A stretch of DNA of 12,971 bases from JAYXXU01 sp037969155 (lineage in GTDB: Bacteria > Pseudomonadota > Gammaproteobacteria > Pseudomonadales > Moraxellaceae): positions 1 through 12,971 of the forward strand of contig JBBKWW010000152.1 of the NCBI GenBank assembly GCA_037969155.1, in the 5' to 3' direction. The translations under genes and the position numbers were made by a program. Numbering within the stretch: position 1 is the first letter of the stretch; every line of letters starts with the position of its first letter. Shown piece after piece: positions 1 to 6,598 of the stretch. The notes below the pieces were generated by a model. The model saw only the letters and a program-made list of their open reading frames with translations. It was not told the origin of the DNA and ran no database searches.

Positions 1-725
1 CCGCCTTCACCCTTGATCACCATGCCGTTTTGGTAGCCGAGCTGTAATGCCGCCTGCTGATGCGACGCACGATAGGCTGGATGAAAAATCGACTGCAACG
101 TCGTGCCTGCATTAAACGGATTGATCAAGCGTGACAGGGTATGCACTGGCGAGCGCAAGCCCATCACATTGCGCAACTCGATCACCTCACCGAGTACCGG
201 TGACATCACCGACAGCGGCAGATAAGCAAAGTTACAACGCGCCAGCTCATCGGCAACCTGTGCGCCAGAGTGACAGATCGGATGCCCCAGCTGTGGCAAC
301 ACATCCTCGGTATATAAGCGATTTAAGGTATGACCGGCCGCGCCGTGCATGACCACGCGCACCCCAGATTTGGCCAGTAGTAACGCCGCCAACAAAAACC
401 AAGGGTAATGCTTACGCTTACCCGCGTAGCTCGACCAATCCAAATCCACCTGCAAATCTGGCAGATTCAGCCGCTCGCGGGTCGCGGTAACAAAGCCTGC
501 CAACTCCTCGACCGACTCTTCTTTGACCCGTAACAGCATCAAAAACGCACCCAACTGCACATCCAACACCTCACCATCCAAAATCAGCCCAAACGCATGC
601 TGTGCCTCAGCGAAGGTCAGTGAGCGTGAGCCGCGTTTGCCTTTGCCCAAGATGCGCACGTACTGCGCAAACGGATGCTCAACGGTTTTGTACTGGTTGG
701 TTTGCGGTTTTGGCCGATTGGACAT
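1..725 (-). CDS. ybiB: YbiB/TrpD2-like glycosyl transferase family protein (partial, C-terminus off window)
   Basis: The reverse strand is open from an ATG at 725 to the window edge, giving 241 residues that begin MSNRPKPQTNQYKTVEHPF. A good ribosome site (GAGGAA, 6 nt before ATG) sets the start. The first ~75 residues match the helical N-terminal domain of anthranilate-phosphoribosyltransferase-like proteins (LDGEVLDVQLGAFLMLLRVK). A nucleoside-phosphorylase-fold region follows, with VVMHGAAGH in place of the TrpD KHGN motif, then FAYLPLSVMSPVLGEVIELR, NPFNAGTTLQSIFHP and the truncated end. The altered substrate loop and the NPF...FHP signature point to YbiB/TrpD2 rather than the tryptophan enzyme TrpD. 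E. coli YbiB is known as a nucleic-acid-binding TrpD2 protein, and enzymatic activity is unproven. The family is normally about 320-330 aa, so roughly 80-90 residues lie outside the window. It is divergent from the acyl-CoA dehydrogenase gene. Confidence 0.85.
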   Translation of the reverse strand, partial: MSNRPKPQTNQYKTVEHPFAQYVRILGKGKRGSRSLTFAEAQHAFGLILDGEVLDVQLGAFLMLLRVKEESVEELAGFVTATRERLNLPDLQVDLDWSSYAGKRKHYPWFLLAALLLAKSGVRVVMHGAAGHTLNRLYTEDVLPQLGHPICHSGAQVADELARCNFAYLPLSVMSPVLGEVIELRNVMGLRSPVHTLSRLINPFNAGTTLQSIFHPAYRASHQQAALQLGYQNGMVIKGEG

Positions 726-780
726 GTAGATTTCCTCGAGAACAGGGACAGGACAGAGAGAGGGTCGGTTTGCATAGTGG

Positions 781-809
781 TTTATCATAAGCGATCAATG
801 GCCTATAAT
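781..809 (+). promoter_or_regulatory. putative sigma70 promoter of the acyl-CoA dehydrogenase gene
   Basis: A perfect TATAAT lies at 804-809. The best-spaced -35 is TTTATC at 781-786 (17-bp spacer, only 3/6 matches to TTGACA). It sits in the 149-bp divergent gap between ybiB and the dehydrogenase gene and would give a leader of about 60 nt. The -10 is convincing and the -35 weak. I saw no equally good minus-strand promoter for ybiB in the gap. Confidence 0.4.
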
Positions 810-874
810 CCTGCACGACTGTATATTTGTCTTGTTTCCCTTTTTGACCTTTATCCAACCAAAGGACACCCGCC

Positions 875-2017
875 ATGCTTGCTCATGATGCTGATCTTGA
901 ATTATTCCGTGACAACTTCCGCCGTTTCCTTGCCGAGCAAATCGCTCCGCATTACGAGCAATGGGAAAAAACTGGCATTATGCCGCGTAGCGTTTGGACG
1001 CAATTGGGTGAAAACGGCTTCTTGTGCGTGGATATGCCAGAGGAATACGGCGGCTACGGCGTACCGACCAATTACTCGATGATGCTGGTCGAAGAATCAG
1101 CGCGGGCAGGTTATGGTTCGCTATCCACTGCGATTTCGGTGCATTCTGAGATTTGTGCGCCGTACATTTTACACATTGCCAATGAAGCACAAAAACAGCA
1201 GTGGATTCCGCGCATGGTGACGGGTGAAGTGGTCGGTGCGATTGGCATGACTGAGCCAGGCGCGGGTTCTGATTTGCAAGCGATGCGCACCAATGCGATT
1301 TTGCAGGGCGATCACTATCTACTCAACGGCTCTAAGACCTTTATTTCAAATGGTCAGCATGCCGATTTGGTGATTTTGGCGGCCAAAACCGATCCAGCCG
1401 CGCGTGCCAAAGGCGTGTCACTGTTGCTGGTCGATACGCATCTTGAAGGCTTTGGTAAAGGCACTAATCTGGACAAAATCGGCCTGCATTCGCAAGATAC
1501 TTCAGAGCTGTTTTTTACCGATGTTAAAGTACCGGCCGATCAGATCTTGGGCGAGGCGGGCAATGGCTTTGCCTACCTGATGAATGAGCTGCCGCGTGAG
1601 CGTCTGGGCATTGCGGTGACTGCGATTGGTGCAATCTTGGGTTGTATTGATATCACCGTCAAATATGTTGGCGAACGTCAAGCGTTTGGCCAAGCGATTG
1701 GTAAATTCCAAAACAGCCGCTTTGTGTTGGCGCAAGCCAAAATCGAAGCTTTGGCGACCCAAGCGTTTGTCAATCAGTGCATTGAGCAATACATGGCCGG
1801 CAAGTTGGATCCTGCGACTGCCTCTGCGGTTAAATCCTATGCCACTGATATTCAGTGTAAAGTTGCCGATGATTTGCTGCAATTGTTCGGTGGTTATGGC
1901 TATATGACGGAGTATCCGATTTCGCGCTTCTATGTCGATGCACGGATTCAGCGGATTTATGGCGGCACCAATGAAATCATGAAAGAGGTGGTCGCCCGCG
2001 AGATGTTGGGTCGCTAA
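875..2017 (+). CDS. acyl-CoA dehydrogenase, long-chain/isovaleryl-type active site
   Basis: This is a 380-aa soluble flavoenzyme, the usual family length, expected to catalyse FAD-dependent alpha,beta-dehydrogenation of an acyl-CoA in the cytoplasm, passing electrons to ETF. The three family domains follow in order: N-terminal helical (about 1-115), beta-barrel middle with IGMTEPGAGSDLQ (about 123-135) and NGSKTFISNG (151-160), and C-terminal helical with GERQAFGQAIGKFQ and LFGGYGYMTEYPISRFYVDARI. The site that holds the catalytic Glu in MCAD/SCAD is Gly here (RIYGGTNEIM, about 360-369). Glu242 in NELPRERLG matches the relocated catalytic Glu of LCAD and isovaleryl-CoA dehydrogenase. This places the enzyme in that subgroup, but the substrate cannot be read from sequence alone. 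The start has AAAGGA 8 nt upstream. The gene is monocistronic, bounded by its own promoter region and a terminator. Confidence 0.93.
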   Translation: MLAHDADLELFRDNFRRFLAEQIAPHYEQWEKTGIMPRSVWTQLGENGFLCVDMPEEYGGYGVPTNYSMMLVEESARAGYGSLSTAISVHSEICAPYILHIANEAQKQQWIPRMVTGEVVGAIGMTEPGAGSDLQAMRTNAILQGDHYLLNGSKTFISNGQHADLVILAAKTDPAARAKGVSLLLVDTHLEGFGKGTNLDKIGLHSQDTSELFFTDVKVPADQILGEAGNGFAYLMNELPRERLGIAVTAIGAILGCIDITVKYVGERQAFGQAIGKFQNSRFVLAQAKIEALATQAFVNQCIEQYMAGKLDPATASAVKSYATDIQCKVADDLLQLFGGYGYMTEYPISRFYVDARIQRIYGGTNEIMKEVVAREMLGR

Positions 2018-2037
2018 GCCTTCTGTCAGCGTCAATC

Positions 2038-2068
2038 AAAAAAACGGAGCAATGATTGCTCCGTTTTT
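2038..2068. terminator. bidirectional rho-independent terminator between the acyl-CoA dehydrogenase gene and pal
   Basis: A perfect stem AACGGAGCAA / TTGCTCCGTT with a TGA loop (2053-2055) is flanked by an A-run on the left (2038-2044) and a T-run on the right (2064-2068). It therefore has a U-tract for transcripts in both directions. It lies 20 nt after the dehydrogenase stop and 24 nt beyond the pal stop, and should end both convergent transcripts. Confidence 0.93.
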
Positions 2069-2091
2069 GTTGTGGTTCGGTCAGTCCGTGC

Positions 2092-2670
2092 TTACGGGGT
2101 AGGTGGCATTGCGTCGTATTTGATTTCAACACGGCGGTTTTCTGCCCATGCGCTTTCGCTGGTCATTTCATTCACAGGGACTTCTTTGCCGTAGCTGACC
2201 GTGTCAAGCTGGCTTTGTGAGACCCCATTGGTTAAGAAGAAGGTCTGTACGGCAAGTGCACGTCGCTCACCGAGTGCCATGTTGTACTCACGCGTGCCAC
2301 GCTCATCGGTATGACCTGCGAGTGTTACTTTTGCGCCGTTGGTTTGTGCCAGATAGCGTGCGTGGGCGTTCAGCGTCGCAAAGTCTTTTTGTGATAATTG
2401 GCTGCTGTCATAGTCGAAGTTGACCACACGGGTGGTCAGTGCAGTGCGTAAGGCGGCGGCGGCGGCATTGGCAGCGTTGGCGGCTTCGAGTTCTGCACCA
2501 GATAGGCCAGTGGTCGAGCCAGCGCCAGAGGTATTCGCGCCTGTAGTGCCACTATTAGAGGTCACAGTGCCTGTTCCGGCTGCTGTGGTGGCGGGTTTTT
2601 TACTGGCGCAGCCGGTTAGTGCGATAGCCACTGCCAAGCTTGGGATCAGTAAAATTTGGCTATAATTCAT
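2092..2670 (-). CDS. pal: peptidoglycan-associated lipoprotein Pal
   Basis: The product is a 192-aa outer-membrane lipoprotein that binds peptidoglycan through an OmpA-like domain and is the outer-membrane terminus of the Tol-Pal system. The ATG at 2670 is chosen because GGAG lies 8 nt upstream; an in-frame start 27 nt earlier lacks this support. The signal peptide ends in the lipobox LTGC (Cys21). Ala at +2 and Ser at +3 do not call for inner-membrane retention. A Gly/Thr/Ser/Ala-rich linker spans about 27-73. The OmpA_C domain covers about 80-188, with NFDYDS, GHTDERGTREYNMALGERRA (Asp122 and Arg137 are the expected diaminopimelate contacts) and YGKEVPV. Oddly, the n-region (MNYSQ) has no Lys or Arg. 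The gene follows tolB after an unusually long 159-nt spacer and is the last gene of the cluster. Confidence 0.97.
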   Translation of the reverse strand: MNYSQILLIPSLAVAIALTGCASKKPATTAAGTGTVTSNSGTTGANTSGAGSTTGLSGAELEAANAANAAAAALRTALTTRVVNFDYDSSQLSQKDFATLNAHARYLAQTNGAKVTLAGHTDERGTREYNMALGERRALAVQTFFLTNGVSQSQLDTVSYGKEVPVNEMTSESAWAENRRVEIKYDAMPPTP

Positions 2671-2732
2671 CAAAAATACTCCGGTTGTGAAGGTCACAGA
2701 TGATGATCTGCGAGGATGCTGACGATTTAATG

Positions 2733-2756
2733 AACAGCACTGATCAGAGTGCTGTT
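2733..2756 (-). repeat. perfect 9-bp inverted repeat in the tolB-pal spacer
   Basis: On the plus strand the arms are AACAGCACT (2733-2741) and AGTGCTGTT (2748-2756) around a 6-nt centre. In the pal-directed transcript this folds into a 9-bp hairpin with a 6-nt loop, about 62 nt before the pal start. No T-run follows it on either side, so it does not look like a standard terminator. It could be a processing or stability element, or an operator. The role is inferred only from position. Confidence 0.6.
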
Positions 2757-2771
2757 ACAGGGGAATCTACG

Positions 2772-2809
2772 TGGCACAGTTCATGGTCTAACATGCGAAA
2801 ACAGTGCCA
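2772..2809 (-). repeat. imperfect 10-bp inverted repeat in the tolB-pal spacer
   Basis: Plus-strand arms TGGCACAGTT (2772-2781) and AACAGTGCCA (2800-2809) are complementary at 9 of 10 positions around an 18-nt centre. It lies 20 nt beyond the tolB stop in the transcribed direction, directly upstream of the second, perfect hairpin, and shares the core AACAG(T/C)(G/A)C with it. No U-tract follows. The function is unknown. Confidence 0.5.
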
Positions 2810-2829
2810 AACTTCTATCATCGGTTCGC

Positions 2830-4119
2830 TTAGCGTAGCGTCGGTGCCCACGCTGGCTCACGTACCTCACCGGACTGACTGGGCAGATTCATCCGAAATC
2901 GACCATCGGTGGACATAATAGCCAACATGCCGCGCCCACGTTCACGGGTGGCATACACCACCATTTGTCCGTTGGGTGAAAAACTGGGTGACTCATCTAG
3001 TGGCGTCGGGGTCAAAATACTGATGACTCCTGAGGCCAGATCCATAATCCCGACTTGATACTGCTGCCCTGACTGGCGATGCACCAAGGCGAGTGACTGC
3101 CCATCTTTGCTTAAGCTTCCTCTCGCATTAAAACGCCCATTAAAGGTGAGTCGTTTAACTTGATTGTTGTCGAAGCTATAGCGATAAATCTGTGGTGTGC
3201 CGCCACGGTCAGAGGTAAATACAAACGATTTTCCATCGGGTGCAAAACGCGCTTCAGTGTCAATCGCGCTGTCATTGGTCATCTGTTGCAATCGCTTGTT
3301 GGACAAGTCCATCAGGTAAATCTCAGGATTACCGTCTTTGGAAGAGGTCAGCAACATTTGTTTGCCATCTGGTGAAAATGATGGTGCACCATTAAGACCC
3401 TTAAACTGCGCCAAAGTCTCGCGTTCACCGGTGGCCAGATCTTGCATATAAATAGCAGGGCGACCTGTTTCAAACGACACATAAGCGAGTTTACGGCCAT
3501 CCGGTGTCCACGTCGGTGACAAAATCGGTTCGACGGACTCTAACACGGTGCGTGGCTGTTGACCGTCAGAGTCAGCAATTTGTAATGTAAAGAAAGGTTT
3601 TGCATTCTTGCGTTCGCGTAGTACATAGGCGATGCGCCCCGAAAAGTCGCCCGCAACGCCCGTCAAGGCTTGATAGATTTTATCTGAGATCAGATGTGCT
3701 GCTTCACGCATGCGATTGGCAGGAACATTGATTTTTTCACCGAGCAGACGGGTGTTTTTGTTGATGTCCATCAGCTCAAACTGTACTTCTACACCACCAG
3801 AAGGCATCGCACTGACGCGTCCGATCACCACATAGGGGACACCCGCTGCTTGCCATGCAGCGAGATTAATGTCTTGGGTGCGGGTGGGGCGTTCAGGCAG
3901 ATTGCTGGCACTGGTCAGTTGGCCTGAGCGATTCAGGTTGGCGGTGATGATGGGCTGTAAAATTTGATCGCCTTCAAATGGCACAATCGCTACTTTAGGT
4001 GCTTCGGCGAAGGATTTGGCGATCTCAATTTGCAACTCAGCGTGAGCAGTCACCGGCAAACCAACAGAGATACCGCCAAGCACAGTGGCAAATGCAAGGG
4101 CAAGCAGGTTGAGTTTCAT
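2830..4119 (-). CDS. tolB: Tol-Pal system periplasmic protein TolB
   Basis: The product is a 429-aa periplasmic protein, the usual TolB length, that links TolA to Pal. A Sec signal peptide (MKLNLLALAFATVLGG...) ends at AHA|E, residues 25-28. The N-terminal alpha/beta domain (about 30-160) contains VAIVPFEGDQILQPIITANLNRSGQL and PYVVIGRV. A six-bladed beta-propeller follows, with repeated SPDG/TPDG/APDG-type blade motifs: SPTWTPDGRKLAYVS, APSFSPDGKQML, EARFAPDGKSFVFTSDRGG, SPSFSPNGQMVVYATRERGRGML. The ATG is 4 nt after the tolA stop, and its GGAG ribosome site overlaps that stop codon, suggesting translational coupling. Nothing is missing or unusual in the protein. Confidence 0.98.
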   Translation of the reverse strand: MKLNLLALAFATVLGGISVGLPVTAHAELQIEIAKSFAEAPKVAIVPFEGDQILQPIITANLNRSGQLTSASNLPERPTRTQDINLAAWQAAGVPYVVIGRVSAMPSGGVEVQFELMDINKNTRLLGEKINVPANRMREAAHLISDKIYQALTGVAGDFSGRIAYVLRERKNAKPFFTLQIADSDGQQPRTVLESVEPILSPTWTPDGRKLAYVSFETGRPAIYMQDLATGERETLAQFKGLNGAPSFSPDGKQMLLTSSKDGNPEIYLMDLSNKRLQQMTNDSAIDTEARFAPDGKSFVFTSDRGGTPQIYRYSFDNNQVKRLTFNGRFNARGSLSKDGQSLALVHRQSGQQYQVGIMDLASGVISILTPTPLDESPSFSPNGQMVVYATRERGRGMLAIMSTDGRFRMNLPSQSGEVREPAWAPTLR

Positions 4120-4123
4120 AAGG

Positions 4124-5413
4124 CTACTCCGATCTAAAATTCAAGGTGAGCGATCTGAAGTTGTCTCGAAACACTTCAGCATCGTCAGGAACAGGCAGCG
4201 GGCTGGCGCGTTCAATCGCGGCCTTGAGCTGTGCATCGGCTTGGTCGTCCCCACTTTTTTTGGTGATGATGACGGAGAGGACTTTTCCGCTAGAATCCAT
4301 GGTGATGCGTGCTGAAGCGGCAAAGCTATTGTCTTGCGCACCGCGCCAGTTGTTGCTGACTTTGCGCTGGATTTCATTGGTAAATTTACCCGTCATTGCC
4401 TGACGTTCACGGGCTTGCCGTTGCCGCTCTTCTTGCTGGGCACGTTTTTCGGCCTCAGCCGCTTGCCGTGCTTTGTTTTCGGCGTCACGTTTATCTTCTG
4501 CCTCCTGCTGGGCCTTACGGTCATCGTCACGTTTGGCTTGTGCATCGGCTTGTGCTTTACGGTCGGCATCGCGTTTGGCTTGCGCATCGGCTTGGGCTTT
4601 GCGGTCGGCATCACGTTTGGCTTGTGCATCGGCTTGTGCTTTGCGGTCATCGTCGCGCTTGGCTTGTGCATCGGCTTGTGCTTTGCGGTCGGCATCGCGT
4701 TTGGCTTGTGCATCGGCTTGGGCTTTACGGTCGGCATCACGTTTGGCTTGTGCATCGGCTTGTGCTTTGCGGTCATCGTCGCGTTTGGCTTGCGTATCGG
4801 CTTGGGCTTTGCGGTCGGCATCGCGTTTGGCTTGCGTATCGGCTTGGGCTTTGCGGTCGGCATCACGTTTGGCTTGTGCATCGGCTTGTGCTTTGCGGTC
4901 GGCATCGCGTTTGGCTTGCGTATCGGCTTGAGCTTTGCGGTCGGCATCGCGTTTGGCTTGCGTATCGGCTTGCGCTTTGCGGTCATCGTCACGTTTAGCT
5001 TGCGCATCGGCTTGGGCTTTACGGTCGGCATCGCGTTTGGCTTGCCGCTCAGCCTGTCGCTGTTCGGCTCGTGTTTTTTCTGCGGCCTGCGCTTGTCGAA
5101 CGGCCACGCTATTGTCGATTGCTACAGGCGGCGCTGGTTCGGCAGCGCTAGGTGGCTGTGTGGGTTCAGTCGGTGTTGAGCCAGTCGGTGCTGATTCGAC
5201 GGGTTCTGCGGTAGCAGTCGGTGGATTAACCTCGGAAGCAGGAATTAAAATCGCTTGAATATGTTTAGGTTGTTCAGGCGTCGGTGTACGCACGAGCAGT
5301 AAGCCTGCCAACAACACAGTATGCAGGCCGAGGGTAAACAGCAGCGGCATGCGATTGCTGTCGCTAATCGGCCGTAAGCTGGTGAGTGGGCGTCGGTTTG
5401 AGCTAGGGATCAT
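4124..5413 (-). CDS. tolA: Tol-Pal system inner-membrane bridging protein TolA with long helical repeat array
   Basis: This 429-aa protein is anchored in the inner membrane, spans the periplasm and transmits TolQR energy to TolB/Pal. Domain I has a cytoplasmic stretch and one membrane segment (about 23-41, MPLLFTLGLHTVLLAGLLLV). A Pro/Thr/Ala-rich linker covers about 43-100. Domain II is a charged helix of about 240 residues that includes 13 copies of a 14-residue unit (AKRDADRKAQADAQ, residues 125-306). Domain III, about 340-429, is the TolA C-terminal fold: NEIQRKVSNNW, then ITMDSSGKVLSVIITKKSGD, ASPLPVPDDAEVF and LTLNFRSE. The start is 6 nt after the tolR stop with only a weak ribosome site; Met22 is an alternative but also lacks one. 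Overall length is close to E. coli TolA (421 aa), but the repeat is far more regular. Open frames on both strands across this region are by-products of the repeat. Confidence 0.95.
   Translation of the reverse strand: MIPSSNRRPLTSLRPISDSNRMPLLFTLGLHTVLLAGLLLVRTPTPEQPKHIQAILIPASEVNPPTATAEPVESAPTGSTPTEPTQPPSAAEPAPPVAIDNSVAVRQAQAAEKTRAEQRQAERQAKRDADRKAQADAQAKRDDDRKAQADTQAKRDADRKAQADTQAKRDADRKAQADAQAKRDADRKAQADTQAKRDADRKAQADTQAKRDDDRKAQADAQAKRDADRKAQADAQAKRDADRKAQADAQAKRDDDRKAQADAQAKRDADRKAQADAQAKRDADRKAQADAQAKRDDDRKAQQEAEDKRDAENKARQAAEAEKRAQQEERQRQARERQAMTGKFTNEIQRKVSNNWRGAQDNSFAASARITMDSSGKVLSVIITKKSGDDQADAQLKAAIERASPLPVPDDAEVFRDNFRSLTLNFRSE
4496..5041 (-). repeat. 42-bp in-frame tandem repeat array inside tolA (13 units)
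   Basis: Thirteen consecutive 42-bp units encode residues 125-306 of TolA. Twelve (4538-5041) keep the consensus AKRD(A/D)DRKAQAD(A/T)Q, and the thirteenth (4496-4537) diverges to QQEAE at its end. Substitutions are few and patterned. GTC in place of GGC-containing codons (an Asp-for-Ala change) occurs in units 2, 7, 10 and 13. Counting from the protein N-terminus, units 5, 8 and 11 share ACG where units 6, 9 and 12 have GCG at the same spot on the plus strand. This gives a 126-bp three-unit higher-order repeat. Because the unit is a multiple of three, copy-number change alters length without frameshift. Confidence 0.95.
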
Positions 5414-5419
5414 CGCCGG

Positions 5420-5863
5420 TTACTGCCCCGCTGGGGTTTCGGTGATTAAACCGACTTGTTGTAGACCAGCGCTTTGCAGCCCTGCCATCAGTCGGACAAT
5501 CTCACCGTATGGCACGTTTTGGTCGCCATTAATCAGCACGGTCAGCGCAGGATTTTTACTTTGTTCTGCACTGAGTAAAGCTTGCAGCTCTTGCAGACTC
5601 ATGGCTTGATCATCCGCTGCACCGAGTTTTAGGAAGTAGTGCTGATCGGCTTGAAGGGTCACAATCGCGGGTTGTTGCTGGGCGACCGATAACGCGCTGG
5701 TTTCAGCTTTAGGCAAGTCGACGGTTAGCCCCGTGGTCAGCATTGGGGCAGTGACCATAAAAATCACCAGCAGCACCAGCATGACGTCGATATAGGGCAC
5801 GACGTTCATGTCACTGGCGAGCGGTTTTTTGATGCGCTGAAATGGGCTATTGGAAAGCGGCAT
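5420..5863 (-). CDS. tolR: Tol-Pal system proton-channel subunit TolR
   Basis: The product is a 147-aa inner-membrane protein of the ExbD/TolR family, forming with TolQ the proton-motive-force-driven motor that energises TolA. A short cytoplasmic N-terminus leads to the family signature DMNVVPYIDVMLVLLVIFMVTAPML. Asp26 is the expected proton-carrying residue in the single membrane helix (about 22-41). The periplasmic domain has TVDLPKAE and, near the C-terminus, ALTVLINGDQNVPYGEIVRLMAGLQSAGLQQVGLITE, the typical TolR/ExbD fold. The ATG follows the tolQ stop by a single base (TAATATG), with GAGG 8 nt upstream. Length is normal for the family. Confidence 0.97.
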   Translation of the reverse strand: MPLSNSPFQRIKKPLASDMNVVPYIDVMLVLLVIFMVTAPMLTTGLTVDLPKAETSALSVAQQQPAIVTLQADQHYFLKLGAADDQAMSLQELQALLSAEQSKNPALTVLINGDQNVPYGEIVRLMAGLQSAGLQQVGLITETPAGQ

Positions 5864-5864
5864 A

Positions 5865-6530
5865 TTAGCTGGCCTCGCGTTGCAGCAGCGCGGTCATTTC
5901 TTCAGCAAACAACACTCGATGCTGATACACGGCGTCGGCGCGGGAGCTGTAACGGTTATAGGCGAGTACCGCAGGGATGGCGGCAAATAGACCAATTGCC
6001 GTGGCGATCAAGGCTTCAGCAATACCCGGCGCGACGGTGGCGAGGGTGGCTTGTTGGGTTTGTGACAGGCCAATAAACGAATTCATGATGCCCCAGACTG
6101 TACCAAATAAGCCGATATATGGTGCCACTGAGCCAATACTGGCCAATACCGGTGCGCCTTGCTCCAGTCGGATCTGTTGTCGTGACAGTGCCACGCGTAA
6201 AATCCGCTCAGTACCTTGAATCACTTCTTCTTTGCTGGCGTTTTTTTGGTGTAGTTTTAAAAATTCTGCAAAGCCATCAAAGAAAATCGCTTCTAAACCT
6301 TGCCGATCTGGTTTGGTTTGTGCGTTTTGATACAGGGTTTTTAGATCCGCACCTGACCAAAATACCTTTTCAAAGTGTTGGTCTTGCTGCTCGGCTTGTC
6401 TAAATAGGCGTTCTAGTTTGGCAATTAAAAACCAGCCATACACGGAGGCGGCGAACAATAAAATCATGACCAGTTTAACCACGAGGCTGGCATGAAGAAT
6501 GAGGTCAATTGGATTCATTGAGGTCGGCAT
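5865..6530 (-). CDS. tolQ: Tol-Pal system motor subunit TolQ
   Basis: This 221-aa inner-membrane protein of the MotA/TolQ/ExbB family builds the channel around the TolR helix. Three membrane segments are visible: about 11-35 (LILHASLVVKLVMILLFAASVYGWFL), about 127-152 and about 165-190. The two C-terminal ones carry the family core GSVAPYIGLFGTVWGIMNSF and APGIAEALIATAIGLFAAIPAVLAYN. The cytoplasmic loop lies between the first and second segments. The start is uncertain: ATG 6530 and the in-frame ATG 6518 (MNPIDL) both lack a clear ribosome site. The 68-nt gap to ybgC is larger than the other early junctions and could hold a minor promoter, though I saw no clear one. Confidence 0.96.
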   Translation of the reverse strand: MPTSMNPIDLILHASLVVKLVMILLFAASVYGWFLIAKLERLFRQAEQQDQHFEKVFWSGADLKTLYQNAQTKPDRQGLEAIFFDGFAEFLKLHQKNASKEEVIQGTERILRVALSRQQIRLEQGAPVLASIGSVAPYIGLFGTVWGIMNSFIGLSQTQQATLATVAPGIAEALIATAIGLFAAIPAVLAYNRYSSRADAVYQHRVLFAEEMTALLQREAS

Positions 6531-6598
6531 GGGAGATCATCACAACAAAAGTTAATCAAACAAAGAAATCGCGCCCGCAAAACGGCACGCCATCAAGA

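Noticed and set aside
1502..2035. 177-codon minus-strand frame inside the acyl-CoA dehydrogenase gene
   Set aside because: It is antisense to a well-conserved enzyme and matches no family by eye. It overlaps the sense gene's core motifs.
2733..2756. Rho-independent terminator between tolB and pal
   Set aside because: The hairpin is clear, but the downstream bases on the transcribed strand (CATTAAATCG) are not a U-tract, and pal clearly needs transcription through or after it.
4393..5031. Minus-strand frame rich in KPxPxRKPNAMPT repeats and two further plus-strand frames in the same array
   Set aside because: These are frame-shifted readings of the same tandem repeat, with no conserved flanking domain. 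They end where the repeat ends.
4334..5179. Long plus-strand open frame (281 codons, hydrophobic repeats such as FGLCIGLCFAVG) opposite tolA, looking like a repeat membrane protein
   Set aside because: It is the antisense of the tolA 42-bp array. The unit has no stop codon in several frames and is a multiple of three, so all those frames stay open. There is no ribosome site, and the tolA frame has a clear domain structure.
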